NCBI GenBank assembly: GCA_034440635.1
Contig: JAOTON010001570.1
Location: 186,001-250,000, forward strand
Reading direction: 5' to 3'
Origin: Lepas anatifera
Lineage: Eukaryota > Arthropoda > Thecostraca > Lepadidae
DNA: 64,000 bases
In this document: positions 1 to 10,205 of the stretch, piece by piece
Layout: each line of letters opens with the position of its first letter
Position numbering within the stretch: position 1 is the first letter of the stretch
The notes under the pieces: model-generated
Database searches by the model: none
Told to the model about the DNA's origin: nothing
What the model saw: only the letters and a program-made list of their open reading frames with translations
Program-made: the position numbers and the translations under genes

Positions 1-745
1 GTGGAGCGGCGGCCGTCAGACACGGCGGCATCACACGACCGCAGCAGTGGAGCGGCGGCCGTCAGACACGGCGGCATCACACGACCGCAGCAGTCATCAG
101 ACGCCGCGGCATCACACGACCGCAGCAGTCATCAGACACGGCGGCATCACACGACCGCAGCAGTCATCAGACACGGCGGCATCACACGACCGCAGCAGTC
201 ATCAGACGCGGCGGCATCACACGACCGCAGCAGTCATCAGACGCGGCGGCATCACACGACCGCAGCAGTCATCAGACACGGCGGCATCACACGACCGCAG
301 CAGTCATCAGACGCCGCGGCATCACACGACCGCAGCAGTCATCAGACACGGCGGCATCACACGACCGCAGCAGTCATCAGACGCGGCGGCGTCACACGAC
401 CGCAGCAGTCATCAGACGCGGCGACATCACACGACCGCAGCAGTCATCAGACGCGGCGGCGTCACACGACCGCAGCAGTCATCAGACGCGGCGACATCAC
501 ACGACCGCAGCAGTCATCAGACGCGGCGGCGTCACACGACCGCAGCAGTCATCAGACACGGCGGCATCACACGACCGCAGCAGTCATCAGACGCCGCGGC
601 ATCACACGACCGCAGCAGTCATCGGACACGGCGGCATCACACGACCGCAGCAGTCATCAGACGCGGCGGCATCACACGACCGCAGCAGCGGCCGTCAGAC
701 ACGGCGGTATCACACGACCGCAGCAGCGAAGCGGCGGCCGGTCAC
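1..745. repeat. 35-base minisatellite, about 20 copies, in the C2CD5 intron after exon 16
   Basis: Units of 35 bases (plus-strand core ATCAGACACGGCGGCATCAC) with A/G and C/G variants run from the window edge to about 700, then decay. The gene-strand unit contains no AG dinucleotide, so unlike the other arrays it does not carry a splice acceptor. Two overlapping plus-strand open frames of almost 300 codons result from the repeat alone. Confidence 0.93.
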
Positions 746-889
746 AGCCCGACAGGCCCGGTCTCATCAGTGACAACGGTCAGGTCACAGCGGGACAGGT
801 CAGGTCCGCAGACGCACAGGCCAGGTCTCATCGGTGGCACAGGTCAAAAGGCGGTAAAGGCCAGGTCACAGCGGCCCTCCGTTAATCTA

Positions 890-1010
890 TTCTTACAGTT
901 TCTCACGGCGAGGGACCTCTCACCTGGACCAGTTTTCTTATCGTGACCGACCTCTCACCTGGACCAGTTTCTCACGGCGACCGAACTCTCACCTGAACCA
1001 GTTTCTCGAC
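890..1010 (-). repeat. Tandem copies of the exon 16 donor site (34-35 bases)
   Basis: On the gene strand GAGAAACTGGTYCAG-GTGAGAG occurs at the true donor (exon end 993) and again with potential exon ends at 959 and 924, spaced 34 and 35 bases apart. Use of either outer donor would put a TGA in frame about six codons after the normal junction. Confidence 0.85.
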
Positions 1011-1202
1011 GGTGAGCGCCAGGTGGCGGCTGGTGACGTTGGCCAGTCTGGTGCGCACCACCCGCGTGAACAGCTGCCTGTCGTCCCGCAGCAGCCGCGC
1101 CGGCAGGCCCGGCACCCCGGAGGTCGACACCAGCTCGAACGACTCCGGCGGCCGCGGCGACATCAGCATGAACAGCATGTCCGCGTCCTCCGCGTCGTCG
1201 AT
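993..1202 (-). CDS. C2CD5: C2CD5 coding exon 16 (last in window)
   Basis: Seventy codons between TGGCGTCAG and GTTCAG-GTGAGAG, phase 0 at both ends. It codes for IDDAEDADMLFMLMSPRPPE and QLFTRVVRTRLANVTSRHLA, matching the vertebrate IDDTDAMEDVHSLL and MFTSVRVIRLSSLNL blocks. Downstream exons fall outside the window. Confidence 0.92.
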
Positions 1203-1470
1203 CTGACGCCAGGTCGGGTCAGTGCGTGTCCGAGGTATAGGGCGAGTTAGAGCCGACAATTCAATATTAGGATAAGCGTACGACAGATAGAAGGATTACT
1301 TAGTTACACGTGTAAATATCAGAGGGTAGTATTATTTTGACAACGCCGATGGGCGCTGTTAACAAGTTCCAGGCAGCACCAACAAGAGCAGATCTCTGAG
1401 ACTCAGGCACGCAATTTCACCAGGCCACGCCTGCCTGCGTGCCACCACAGGCCGGCCGGTAGAGCCATAC

Positions 1471-1572
1471 CTCCAGTATGCAGGCGTCCTTGTTTCCCGC
1501 GCTGAGGTCCAACTCTGGCTTGTCCTCCTCGTCATCCGACTCATCGTTGTCGGACGCGTTACCCACACTCTC
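1471..1572 (-). CDS. C2CD5: C2CD5 coding exon 15
   Basis: A 102-base exon (34 codons), from the last repeat-derived acceptor GCCGTCAG to CTGGAG-GTATGG, phase 0 at both ends. It codes for ESVGNASDNDESDDEEDKPE and then LDLSAGNKDACILE, matching vertebrate SESSDEVTELDLSHGKKDAFVLE. Its first six codons are the same as the minisatellite unit, so upstream acceptors would add 11 residues per unit in frame. Confidence 0.9.
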
Positions 1573-3050
1573 CTGACGGCAGAGTAACGCGTTACCCACA
1601 CTCTCCTGACGGCAGAGTAACGCGTTGCCCACACTCTACTGACGGCAGAGTAACACGTTACCCACACTCTCCTGACGGCAGAGTAACGCGTTACCTACAC
1701 TCCTGACGGCAGAGTAACGCGTTGCCCACACTCTACTGACGGCAGAGTAACGCGTTACCCACACTCTCCTGAAGGCAGAGTAACGCGTTACCCACACTCT
1801 CCTGAAGGCAGAGTAACACGTTACCCACACTCTCCTGACGGCAGAGTAACGCGTTACCCACACTCTCCTGACGGCAGAGTAACGCGTTACCTACACTCCT
1901 GACGGCAGAGTAACGCGTTGCCCACACTCTACTGACGGCAGAGTAACGCGTTACCCATACTCTCCTGAAGGCAGAGTAACACGTTACCCACACTCTCCTG
2001 ACGGCAGAGTAACACGTTACCCACACTCTCCTGACGGCAGAGTAACGCGTTACCTACACTCCTGACGGCAGAGTAACGCGTTGCCCACACTCTACTGACG
2101 GCAGAGTAACGCGTTACCCACACTCTCCTGAAGGCAGAGTAACGCGTTACCCACACTCTCCTGAAGGCAGAGTAACACGTTACCCACACTCTCCTGACGG
2201 CAGAGTAACGCGTTACCCACACTCTCCTGAAGGCAGAGTAACGCGTTACCCACACTCTCCTGAAGGCAGAGTAACACGTTACCCACACTCTCCTGACGGC
2301 AGAGTAACGCGTTACCTACACTCCTGACGGCAGAGTAACGCGTTGCCCACACTCTACTGACGGCAGAGTAACGCGTTACCCACACTCTCCTGAAGGCAGA
2401 GTAACGCGTTACCCACACTCTCCTGAAGGCAGAGTAACACGTTACCCACACTCTCCTGACGGCAGAGTAACGCGTTACCCACACTCTCCTGACGGCAGAG
2501 TAACGCGTTGCCCACACTCTCCTGACGGCAGAGTAACACGTTACCCACACTCTCCTGAAGGCAGAGTAACGCGTTGCACACACTCTCCTGACGGCAGAGT
2601 AACGCGTTACCCACACTCTCCTGAAGGCAGAGTAACGCGTTACCCACACTCTCCTGAAGGCAGAGTAACACGTTACCCACACTCTCCTGACGGCAGAGTA
2701 ACGCGTTACCCACACTCTCCTGACGGCAGAGTAACGCGTTGCCCACACTCTCCTGACGGCAGAGTAACACGTTACCCACACTCTCCTGAAGGCAGAGTAA
2801 CACGTTACCCACACTCTCCTGACGGCAGAGTAACGCGTTACCCACACTCTCCTGACGGCAGAGTAACGCGTTGCCCACACTCTCCTGACGGCAGAGTAAC
2901 ACGTTACCCACACTCTCCTGACGGCAGAGTAACGCGTTGCCCACACTCTCCTGACGGCAGAGTAACACGTTACCCACACTCTCCTGAAGGCAGAGTAACA
3001 CGTTACCCACACTCTCCTGAAGGCAGAGTAACGCGTCACCCACGCTTTCT
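1558..3050 (-). repeat. 33-base minisatellite, about 45 copies, in C2CD5 intron 14
   Basis: Units of 33 bases (gene-strand core TTACTCTGCCGTCAGGAGAG then TGTGGGTAACGCG) run up to and into exon 15. Each unit holds a usable CTGCCGTCAG acceptor followed by the first 18 or so bases of exon 15. A few units are 31 bases, or carry TCAGTAG in place of TCAGGAG. The unit is a multiple of three, and a long frame (CRQESVGNALL repeats) is open from 3082 to 2354 on the gene strand. Confidence 0.95.
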
Positions 3051-3295
3051 TGGCAGCCAAGTAATGCGTTCACCGTACTCATCTCACGTGCAATTAATAC
3101 GTCATCGGGAGGAAAGATTATCCATACATCACACCTGAACAGTCCCTGAGCTTCGAAAACAGCATGATATGACGAACACTATTCACCATTAAAGCCAGGG
3201 TGAATCTACGCCCCACATCCCTCCCATAACCGACTGCCGAGTTCAGCCCCAGTTGGCCGCCGCCTTCAGACCAGCGGGGCCGGGCCGGCACTGAC

Positions 3296-3393
3296 CGGCG
3301 GCAGGTGCAGCTGGTACGTCTCCCGGTTCCGCGCCACCGTCTCGGCGATCCGCCGCTGCGCCTCCGCCAGCTGCTCGGCGTTGTCCTGCACGG
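3296..3393 (-). CDS. C2CD5: C2CD5 coding exon 14
   Basis: A 98-base exon taken from the acceptor GCCGACAG, because exon 13 leaves in phase 1. The nearer CAG at 3386-3388 would be out of phase. It reads A-VQDNAEQLAEAQRRIAETVA and RNRETYQLHLPP, a coiled helix matching vertebrate HISHMQKKINDTIAKNKELY. The donor is CCGCCG-GTCAGTG, phase 0. Confidence 0.9.
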
Positions 3394-3483
3394 CTGTCGG
3401 CGAGAGTCGTCAGAGGGCGGCCGCCACAGCGCACCACGCCGCCATCCGCTCCGGTGTCCGGACCACAGGGACCCAAAATAGGT

Positions 3484-5640
3484 TTTGCGCTAGGGTGTCG
3501 AGTGGAAAATTCAGCTCGGAATGTATGGCGAGTGAGTGGAAAATTCCCCTCAAAATGTATGGCGGAGTAAAAATTTTCCAATTTGGGTACTCAGGTGGTA
3601 AACTCTCAAAGCCCTTGTTTGAATTGAGAGATGGATATTTCCTTTAATTTTCTCAAAGTAAATATTTTTAAATCGTCCCCAAGCAGAATTGTTTGACCAT
3701 TACCATGTAAAAAAATGTGGGTTAAGCAGGTAAATCTTTACTAACTGAAGCCCCCTGATGCAGTCTCCAATTATTTTTAAGGAATTGGTGAATTGCCACA
3801 AATAAAAAACTTTTTGGGGGCCTCTGAGACCAACCTTTGGGGGAAAGAACTCTGGGAGCCACCAAGACTAACATTTGTGGGATGAAGATCAACTCTTGGG
3901 GGCTTCCCTAGACCAACTCTTGTGCCCCTCCTCTCCTCTCCCTGAGACGAAATATCAAGGCCCCCCTTAGACCAACTCTGCAGAGAGGGCCTTCGAGACC
4001 GGCAGGTAATGAAAAATGAAAAGGGATTTTTTTCATGCAATACCTAGTGCCAAAATTAATTATCTAAGCATACACTGTATAGTTTTCTGTCCGGGACAAC
4101 GCCCCTCCTATACCTCTACCTATAGTTATCGGAATTTTGGAGGCCACTCCTGACCTCAATCACTGCACCTCGCATACACCTATGCTAGGGCCCAGTAGAG
4201 CCTTGGTTTACACTTAACTAACCCAGACGAAACTACAAACTTTCTATCATGGCAATAAACTCTTCCAGACTCTCGCTAAAAGGTTCTTTTCTTTACCTGT
4301 CAATTCCCCTGCTCCTCTTCACAACATTTATACTCAACTTCATATGAATATGCTGCTTTCTATCAATCTAATCGAAGCAAGCTACAGCATTCTTCTTTCT
4401 GCTGCTGTTGTTTCTTCCTTTCGTCTACAATCAGCCAGGCGCGGCGGGTTGCGACAGCGTCACAGCGACTACTACTTTAAATTTCTGATCGCTTGCCGCT
4501 TGCCGGTCGCATGAGCTACATAATTTGCATTTCAAAAACTGCTCAAAATTATTTTTTAAATCCTTATAGACTAGAAAATTATACAACTAAAAGCACACAA
4601 AGAGGAAGACTAACAATGTTTTGTCAATAACGAATATGAAACCTGCCTTTCAAAAAGCCTAAAGATGCCGTTTTTATTTACTAGATGTAAAGACGGCGTT
4701 TTGGTAAGTCCACGCCGTAGACCAGCAATACAAAAAAGTGCCGATGTTTGAAGGGTAACTGGATGCATTCTTGTTGCCCAAAAAAAAAACATGTAATGAA
4801 AATGTAGAGTTTCAATGTATTCAAGTACCGGACACTTTCAGTTCACCTTAAATATCAGCGTATTTATGCCTAGGGTGTCGTAGGGTGTCGTGAGTGGATT
4901 TGGGTGTCACACGGCGTGGACGCAGCAATGAAGGGCTGATATGGATAAAAAAATTTTCGCAATAAATGATCAATTTTCTACGACACAGTGTCAAAAAATT
5001 GCTGCTTAGCATACAAATTTCAAGATAATTGCTTTTAACAACAAGATGACCAAAAATGGTTTTTCACTATTATCGGTACCAGAAATACAAAAACAACTTT
5101 TCAAGGACGTCAGGCTAGAAATCATGAGCAGAGATAAACTGTTTTCCAAAAATGTATCTTTCAAAGCGGTCAGCTCATTTTTTGGCAAGACAAGGCTAGG
5201 GTATCTAATTTTCCACTCACCAATTTTGTGAGTGGTGGAATTTAGTGGCGGTGTTCACCCATTGGAACTTTCTCCGGTGGGGCAGGGGGCACTGAGCGTC
5301 TTGCCCGCGCCAGAATTTCGATTCTGTTGTTCCACTGAAATCGGTGGAGATAAGGATGCCAGGTATAATTGGCCAGAAAAAATAGAAATCGCCAGATTTT
5401 CTTTCAGAAAAGCGAAAGAAGCGCATAAGAGCCGAGTTAATTTGGCGATCTTCTAGTCGATTCTGCTGCTCTCTTTTTCCAGTGGACGTTGGTAGAGGAG
5501 GCAATGGAACTGGCCTTTGTAGTAAGTATTGTTGAGTAAAATTCAATAGTAGTAAGTATTGTTGGAAGTGAGTGGAAAATTCGGCAAAAAATATAAAAGT
5601 GAGTGGAAAATTCTGCTTGACTGGGTGTCGTTCTGCACCC
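3484..5640. repeat. Repeated GTGAGTGGAAAATTC motif in C2CD5 intron 13
   Basis: The motif occurs at about 3530-3547, 5566-5581 and 5598-5613, and inverted near 5206-5221 (AATTTTCCACTCAC). Copies of TAGGGTGTCG lie at about 3492 and twice near 4870-4890. The layout suggests one or two nested elements, but no clean ends or target duplication were found. A degenerate tandem repeat of GACCAACTCTTGGGGGC type lies at 3800-4010. No coding sequence is seen. Confidence 0.4.
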
Positions 5641-5922
5641 AGCACCCCAGGTTTTGGGACACTGCCGGACCACAGTCCGACGCCAGAGCCCTGCTCAGGC
5701 TCACATGCACCAGTCGGACTCGAGTCTTTCTGCATCACGTGGCGTTGAAAAGCTTTCAATCTCAGACAAACGAGTCATACTCGAAAAATAAGGTTCCGGA
5801 AAACGAACTTCTCGACTAACAATGACTCACTAGCAGGGCAATCTCAACTCTCATTTTATGACACACTTGGTTTTAGCAGCGGAGTACCTGGCGCCACTGT
5901 TGCCATGGTAACTGGCACTGAC

Positions 5923-6025
5923 CAGATGTGACGCGCGGCACGACCGGTGGTGGCAGAGCCGTCAGGTACACAGCCGTCGCCGTTGCTATGGCAACCATCA
6001 TCTCCTCGCCAATCGTCACCTGGAT
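5923..6025 (-). CDS. C2CD5: C2CD5 coding exon 13
   Basis: A 103-base exon between GGCAACAG and CATCTG-GTCAGTG. It codes for IQVTIGEEMMVAIATATAVY followed by LTALPPPVVPRVTS, matching vertebrate IQITVGENMLMGLASATGVY. It completes the third YbjQ-like motif. It enters in phase 0 and leaves in phase 1. Confidence 0.94.
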
Positions 6026-7138
6026 CTGTTGCCAACAAGGAAATACATAGTTTCATACATTCTTACATACATGCAGTGATACATACATTCTTGGTTGGAT
6101 AGTGAGTTTATTCTGCCCCAAGGTGGTGACGTAACAACATAATCTCCCAGATGGGACGTTGGACACTAAGTAAAGTCACATGAAATGCTCCCAAACAACG
6201 TTTAAACTGGTAAATTTAGGATACACATATATTTCTGCCGTCCAAAGGCAATGAGACGTATCGACATTTTTTCGAAATTGGGTTTTTTACATCATTCGAA
6301 TCGTCTCGCCGAGACGCATCTCCTCCAAAAATTTTACATTCATCTTTTGAAAAATGGGGTGCTATAGGGGGTACAATTTTCCGCATAGACGTATGATTCA
6401 GGGAAACCATGGCAATTGGACGTATACACTGAATTTTTGGGGCAAAAGGACGTGGATGAGTGGTTTAGTTTGTGACGATCAAGAAAATCAAGCATCGCTA
6501 CCAAGGCAAAAAGACAGGTCTGTAACATACGTCTTTTTGACATAATACGTCTTTTCTGCCGTGGGTGTTAGAAGCAAGCATGCGTAATTTTACCATACAA
6601 CGTGGCAAAAGGACGTATTATTTTTCATACGTCTGTTTGCCTTGGGACTAACGCATCCCTTTCTTCAATCTACCCAAGGCAAAAAGACGTCCTTTTACCT
6701 TGGATTAATGTTGGGGTTAGCAATATCGAAAGTGGTCTGCACGTGCGTTCCATGGATTGGAGATAGCATTTTGTAGGCCGATGAAAAACAGCGTCAAATT
6801 CCACGATTTTCGTACTTAAAACACAAAACTAGATCTTGCAATTAGTCAATTGTGTGAATAACCCAGAGAAAGAAAAAGTCCTGCGACATTAGATTAGGTT
6901 TCTTCCAAAATTTACCGTTCAGATTGTCCAGTACCTCGGTGTTACTTTATATGGCATCTCTAATATTTACTACGCCCCGCCCATATTTTACGCTAATCAA
7001 ATCAGTCTAGACATTGTTTACAAGCGGAACGGTTTAAACCTGGGTTGCATCCCTAATCAGACAACAAACCGCTAGTTTAAAGTACTCGACAACCCTTGTG
7101 AGCATATTTAAGTTCTAAACTCTGATAAAAAAATCGGT

Positions 7139-7349
7139 ATGGATGAAAAAAAGCGCAAGAAACGAAGATTGGTCCGAGTGGACTGGGACGACATAACTGC
7201 TGGAGAATGACACTACGTGCCAATATCCGACTTGCGGGTTGTGCCAGGGTCTTCCCTGGATGCTGGAGGAAGGGTCCGGATGAGACACAACGGCAAGCAA
7301 TGGACCGGTACTATCGCTGCGTCGAAGAAGAGACGAATTCTTGCATTTG
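7139..7349 (+). pseudogene. Transposon gene exon 1 (basic N-terminus, Tudor/SH3-like segment), with a stop
   Basis: The ATG opens MDEKKRKKRRLVRVDWDD, a basic stretch likely to act in nuclear import or DNA binding. After an in-frame TGA at 7208-7210 the same frame continues HYVPISDLRVVPGSSLDAGG and RVRMRHNGKQWTGTIAA, which resembles small SH3/Tudor-like folds. It ends at TTTG-GTAAGTAG, phase 1, matching the acceptor at 8151. The TGA suggests the copy is decayed or misread. Domain naming is inference. Confidence 0.55.
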
Positions 7350-8151
7350 GTAAGTAGATTTCACCTCGGAGCATATTCATGTGACTCGCAGCTGTTGTCT
7401 TTTATGAATACTGTTTACCAGATTGATAGATTGATAAATTCCACGGTTGGTATTGATTTGGCATTTAGACGATATAAATTGCGATTAGATTCACCCTTAG
7501 GTGAATCATTCTTAATTTTCCTATGTTTGAGTGCTGGTTAAATTCACCCCTCCCTCCATTTTTTTTGCGAACGATGTAAATTCTGATTGAGCAACAGCAT
7601 TGCCACCTTTTGCATTATGATAAATTTGACAGATTTGCAGCTCGCAAAAACTACAAACTGTGACCCAAGTTACCAAAATTTGGTATGACATTAAAATTGA
7701 GAATAAACTTTATATTGAAACAAAAGAAAAATCAACAATATTGAATCAACAAAGAAAAACGCTCGTGATAGACTGTTCCTAAAAATAGGACACAAATATT
7801 GAAACCTCTTCAATCCAAAGCTGATATTAAACGGAAATGTTTCCTATGTTATGTATTTTTGCTTATGCCCCTGAAAATGATATGTTTCCGTCCAAACCGA
7901 TGCCGTGACTAATATAAGAAATCGGGATGTGACCGGAACAGGTTCAGTCTACCAGCGTTACTTACCGTCAGGACCGGAAGTATGATTAACCCGAAAATTC
8001 GAAAAGTAGACCTTCTGTTCTTTCCCATATACCCAAGCCATATCTAGATGTTTCTCCTACCACTGGATTTGTCCTGTCACCGCCTAAGCATATAGGACAG
8101 TGTATGCCACAATTCTTAAATTTAATTTTTGATGTATGTTCTTCTTTCCAG

Positions 8152-8696
8152 ATGAGACGGACACCATGTCTGGCTTTGACTCCACTGCCACTGCCGCTGC
8201 TGATTCTGGGAGTGAAAAGCTTCCTAAAGACTCCGGGCCCGCCCCGTCGGTGACCCTCCTCGGTGGAGCAGGGGATTTCGAGTCTGCCCCGTCGGTGACC
8301 CTCCTCAGTGGAGCAGGGGATTTCGAATCTGCCCCGTCGGTGAACCTCCTCGGTGCAGCAGGGGATTTCGAGTCTGCCCCGTCGGTGACCCTCCTCGGTG
8401 GAGCAGGGGATTTCGAGTCTGCCCCGTCGGTGACCCTCCTCGGTGCAGCAGGGGATTTCGAGTCCGCCCCGCCGGTGACGCTCCTCGCTGATGCTCCAGA
8501 GTCCGCCCCGCCCGTGACGCTTCTCGCCGATGCTCCAGAGTCCGCCCCGCCGGTGACGCTTCTCGCTGATGCTCCAGAGTCCGCCCCGCCGGTGACGCTC
8601 CTCGCTGATGCTCCAGAGTCCGCCCCGCCGGTGACGCTCCTCGCTGATGCTCCAGAGTCCGCCCCGCCGGTGACGCTCCTCGCTGATGCTCCAGAG
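8152..8696 (+). CDS. Transposon gene exon 2, 5' part (tandem coding repeats)
   Basis: It follows a strong acceptor, CTTCTTTCCAG, and reads DETDTMSGFDSTATAAADSG in the phase left by exon 1. Then come about five 45-base units (ESAPSVTLLGGAGDF) and six 39-base units (ESAPPVTLLADAP). The frame is cut at 8697 by the fold-back insertion and resumes at about 10197. The repeat is proline- and acid-rich and probably disordered; its function is unknown. Confidence 0.65.
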
Positions 8697-10205
8697 GATT
8701 TACGGACCAAAGTTCGTATGGCTAAAGTACGTATAGATAAACTTCGTAAGCAAAAGTTCGTAAGCAAATGTACGTAGGGTATAAAACTCGTATGCCAAAA
8801 GTACGTACGCAAAAGTACGTACGCAAAAGTTCGTAAGCAAATGTACGTAGGGTATAAAACTCGTATGCCAAAAGTACGTACGCAAAAGTTCGTAAGAAAA
8901 TTTGCGCAGGGTATAAAACACGTATGCCAAAAGTACGTAGGGTATAAAACTTATATGCCAAAAGTACGTAAGCAAATGTATGTACGTAGGGTACAAAGTT
9001 TGTATTTCAAAAGTACGCATCTAAATTTGAATAAGTTGTCACTTTTGCTCAACCACATTGGCGGACGCAGGGGAGGGGGCATTCCGGCCATGGCCCCCCC
9101 AAAGCGCTGTAGGGGGGCAAACTCTTTCGGCCCCCAAAGGCTGGATACATTAGCCCTATGTTCACTGAAACGTGGCATTTTCAATAGTATTTCCATCCAA
9201 AAGCGGGGGCTGGCCCCTCCCCGCCACTTTCCGAGAGCGGGAGGGCCCGGTTCGCCAGGACCCCCGGTGGCGACGCCCCTGGCCAATGGTCATAGATATC
9301 CGCCACTGCGCTCAAGCTATTTGAAAGCCCGGCGAGATGCGGGCAGGTGATTGATTACCTTAACCCGGCACCGCCATTACGAACATTTTACCCCTACGTA
9401 CTTTAACCCGTACGAACTTTTTACATTACGATCATTTTACCCCTACGTACTTTAACCCGTACGAACTTTTTCCATACGAACTTTTTCCATTACGATTATT
9501 ATACACGTACATACTTTATCTATACGTGCTTTAGCCATACGTACTTTTGCGTACGTACTTTAGGCATACGAACTTCTTCCTTACGTACTTTGGTCTGCAA
9601 CCCACTCGGATTTACCCCTACGTACTTTAACCCGTACGAACTTTTTCCATCCCAACTTTTTCCATTTCAACTATTATACACGTACATACGTACTTATCTA
9701 TACGCACTTAGCCATACGTTCTTTTGCGTACGTACTTTAGGCATACGAACTTCTTCCTTACGTACTTTGGTCCGTAACCCACTCGGATTTACCCCTACGT
9801 AATTTAACCCGTACGAACTTTTTACATTACGAACATTTTACCCCTACGTACTTTAACCCGTACGAACTTTTTCTATACGAACTTTTTACATTACGAACAT
9901 TTTACCCCTACGTACTTTAACCCGTACGAACTTTTTCCATACGAACTTTTTCCGTTAGGAACATTTTACCCCTACGTACTTTAACCCGTACGAACTTTTT
10001 CCATACGAACTTTTTCCATTACGAACATTTTACCCCTACGTACTTTAAACCGTACGAACTTTTTCCATACGAACTTTTTCCATTACGATTATTATACACG
10101 TACGTACTTTATCTATACGTACTTTAGCCATACGTACTTTTGCGTACGTACTTCAGGCATACGAACTTCTTCCTTACGTACTTTGGTCCGCAACCCGCTC
10201 CAGAG
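8688..10205. mobile_element. 1.5-kb fold-back/MITE-like element inserted in the transposon gene
   Basis: Bases 8697-10196 interrupt the 39-base coding repeat. Left end GATTTACGGACCAAAGTTCG and the complement of the right end, GGGTTGCGGACCAAAGTACG, match at most positions. GCTCCAGAG flanks both sides (8688-8696, 10197-10205), a possible 9-bp target duplication as in Mutator-like elements; the same 9-mer occurs in every host repeat, so this is not proof. The interior is dense in ACGTACTTT and its complement AAAGTACGT, and holds end-to-start junctions at about 9588 and 9768, so it looks like a tandem multimer. A GC-rich segment at 9055-9300 looks like a separate insert. Confidence 0.72.

Noticed and set aside
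1..946. Two overlapping open frames of about 295 codons
   Set aside because: Both come from the 35-base minisatellite and have no non-repeat protein-like sequence.
1..3050. CRISPR-like regular arrays
   Set aside because: Units are contiguous minisatellites with no unique spacers, and the host is a eukaryote.
2092..3060. 322-codon minus-strand frame of RRVWVTRYSAV repeats
   Set aside because: An alternate frame of the 33-base intronic array. Only the ESVGNALLCRQ frame matches exon 15.
8841..9350. 169-codon plus-strand frame with KVRTQKFV repeats
   Set aside because: It lies inside the fold-back element and reflects its AAAGTACGT repeats plus a GC-rich insert.
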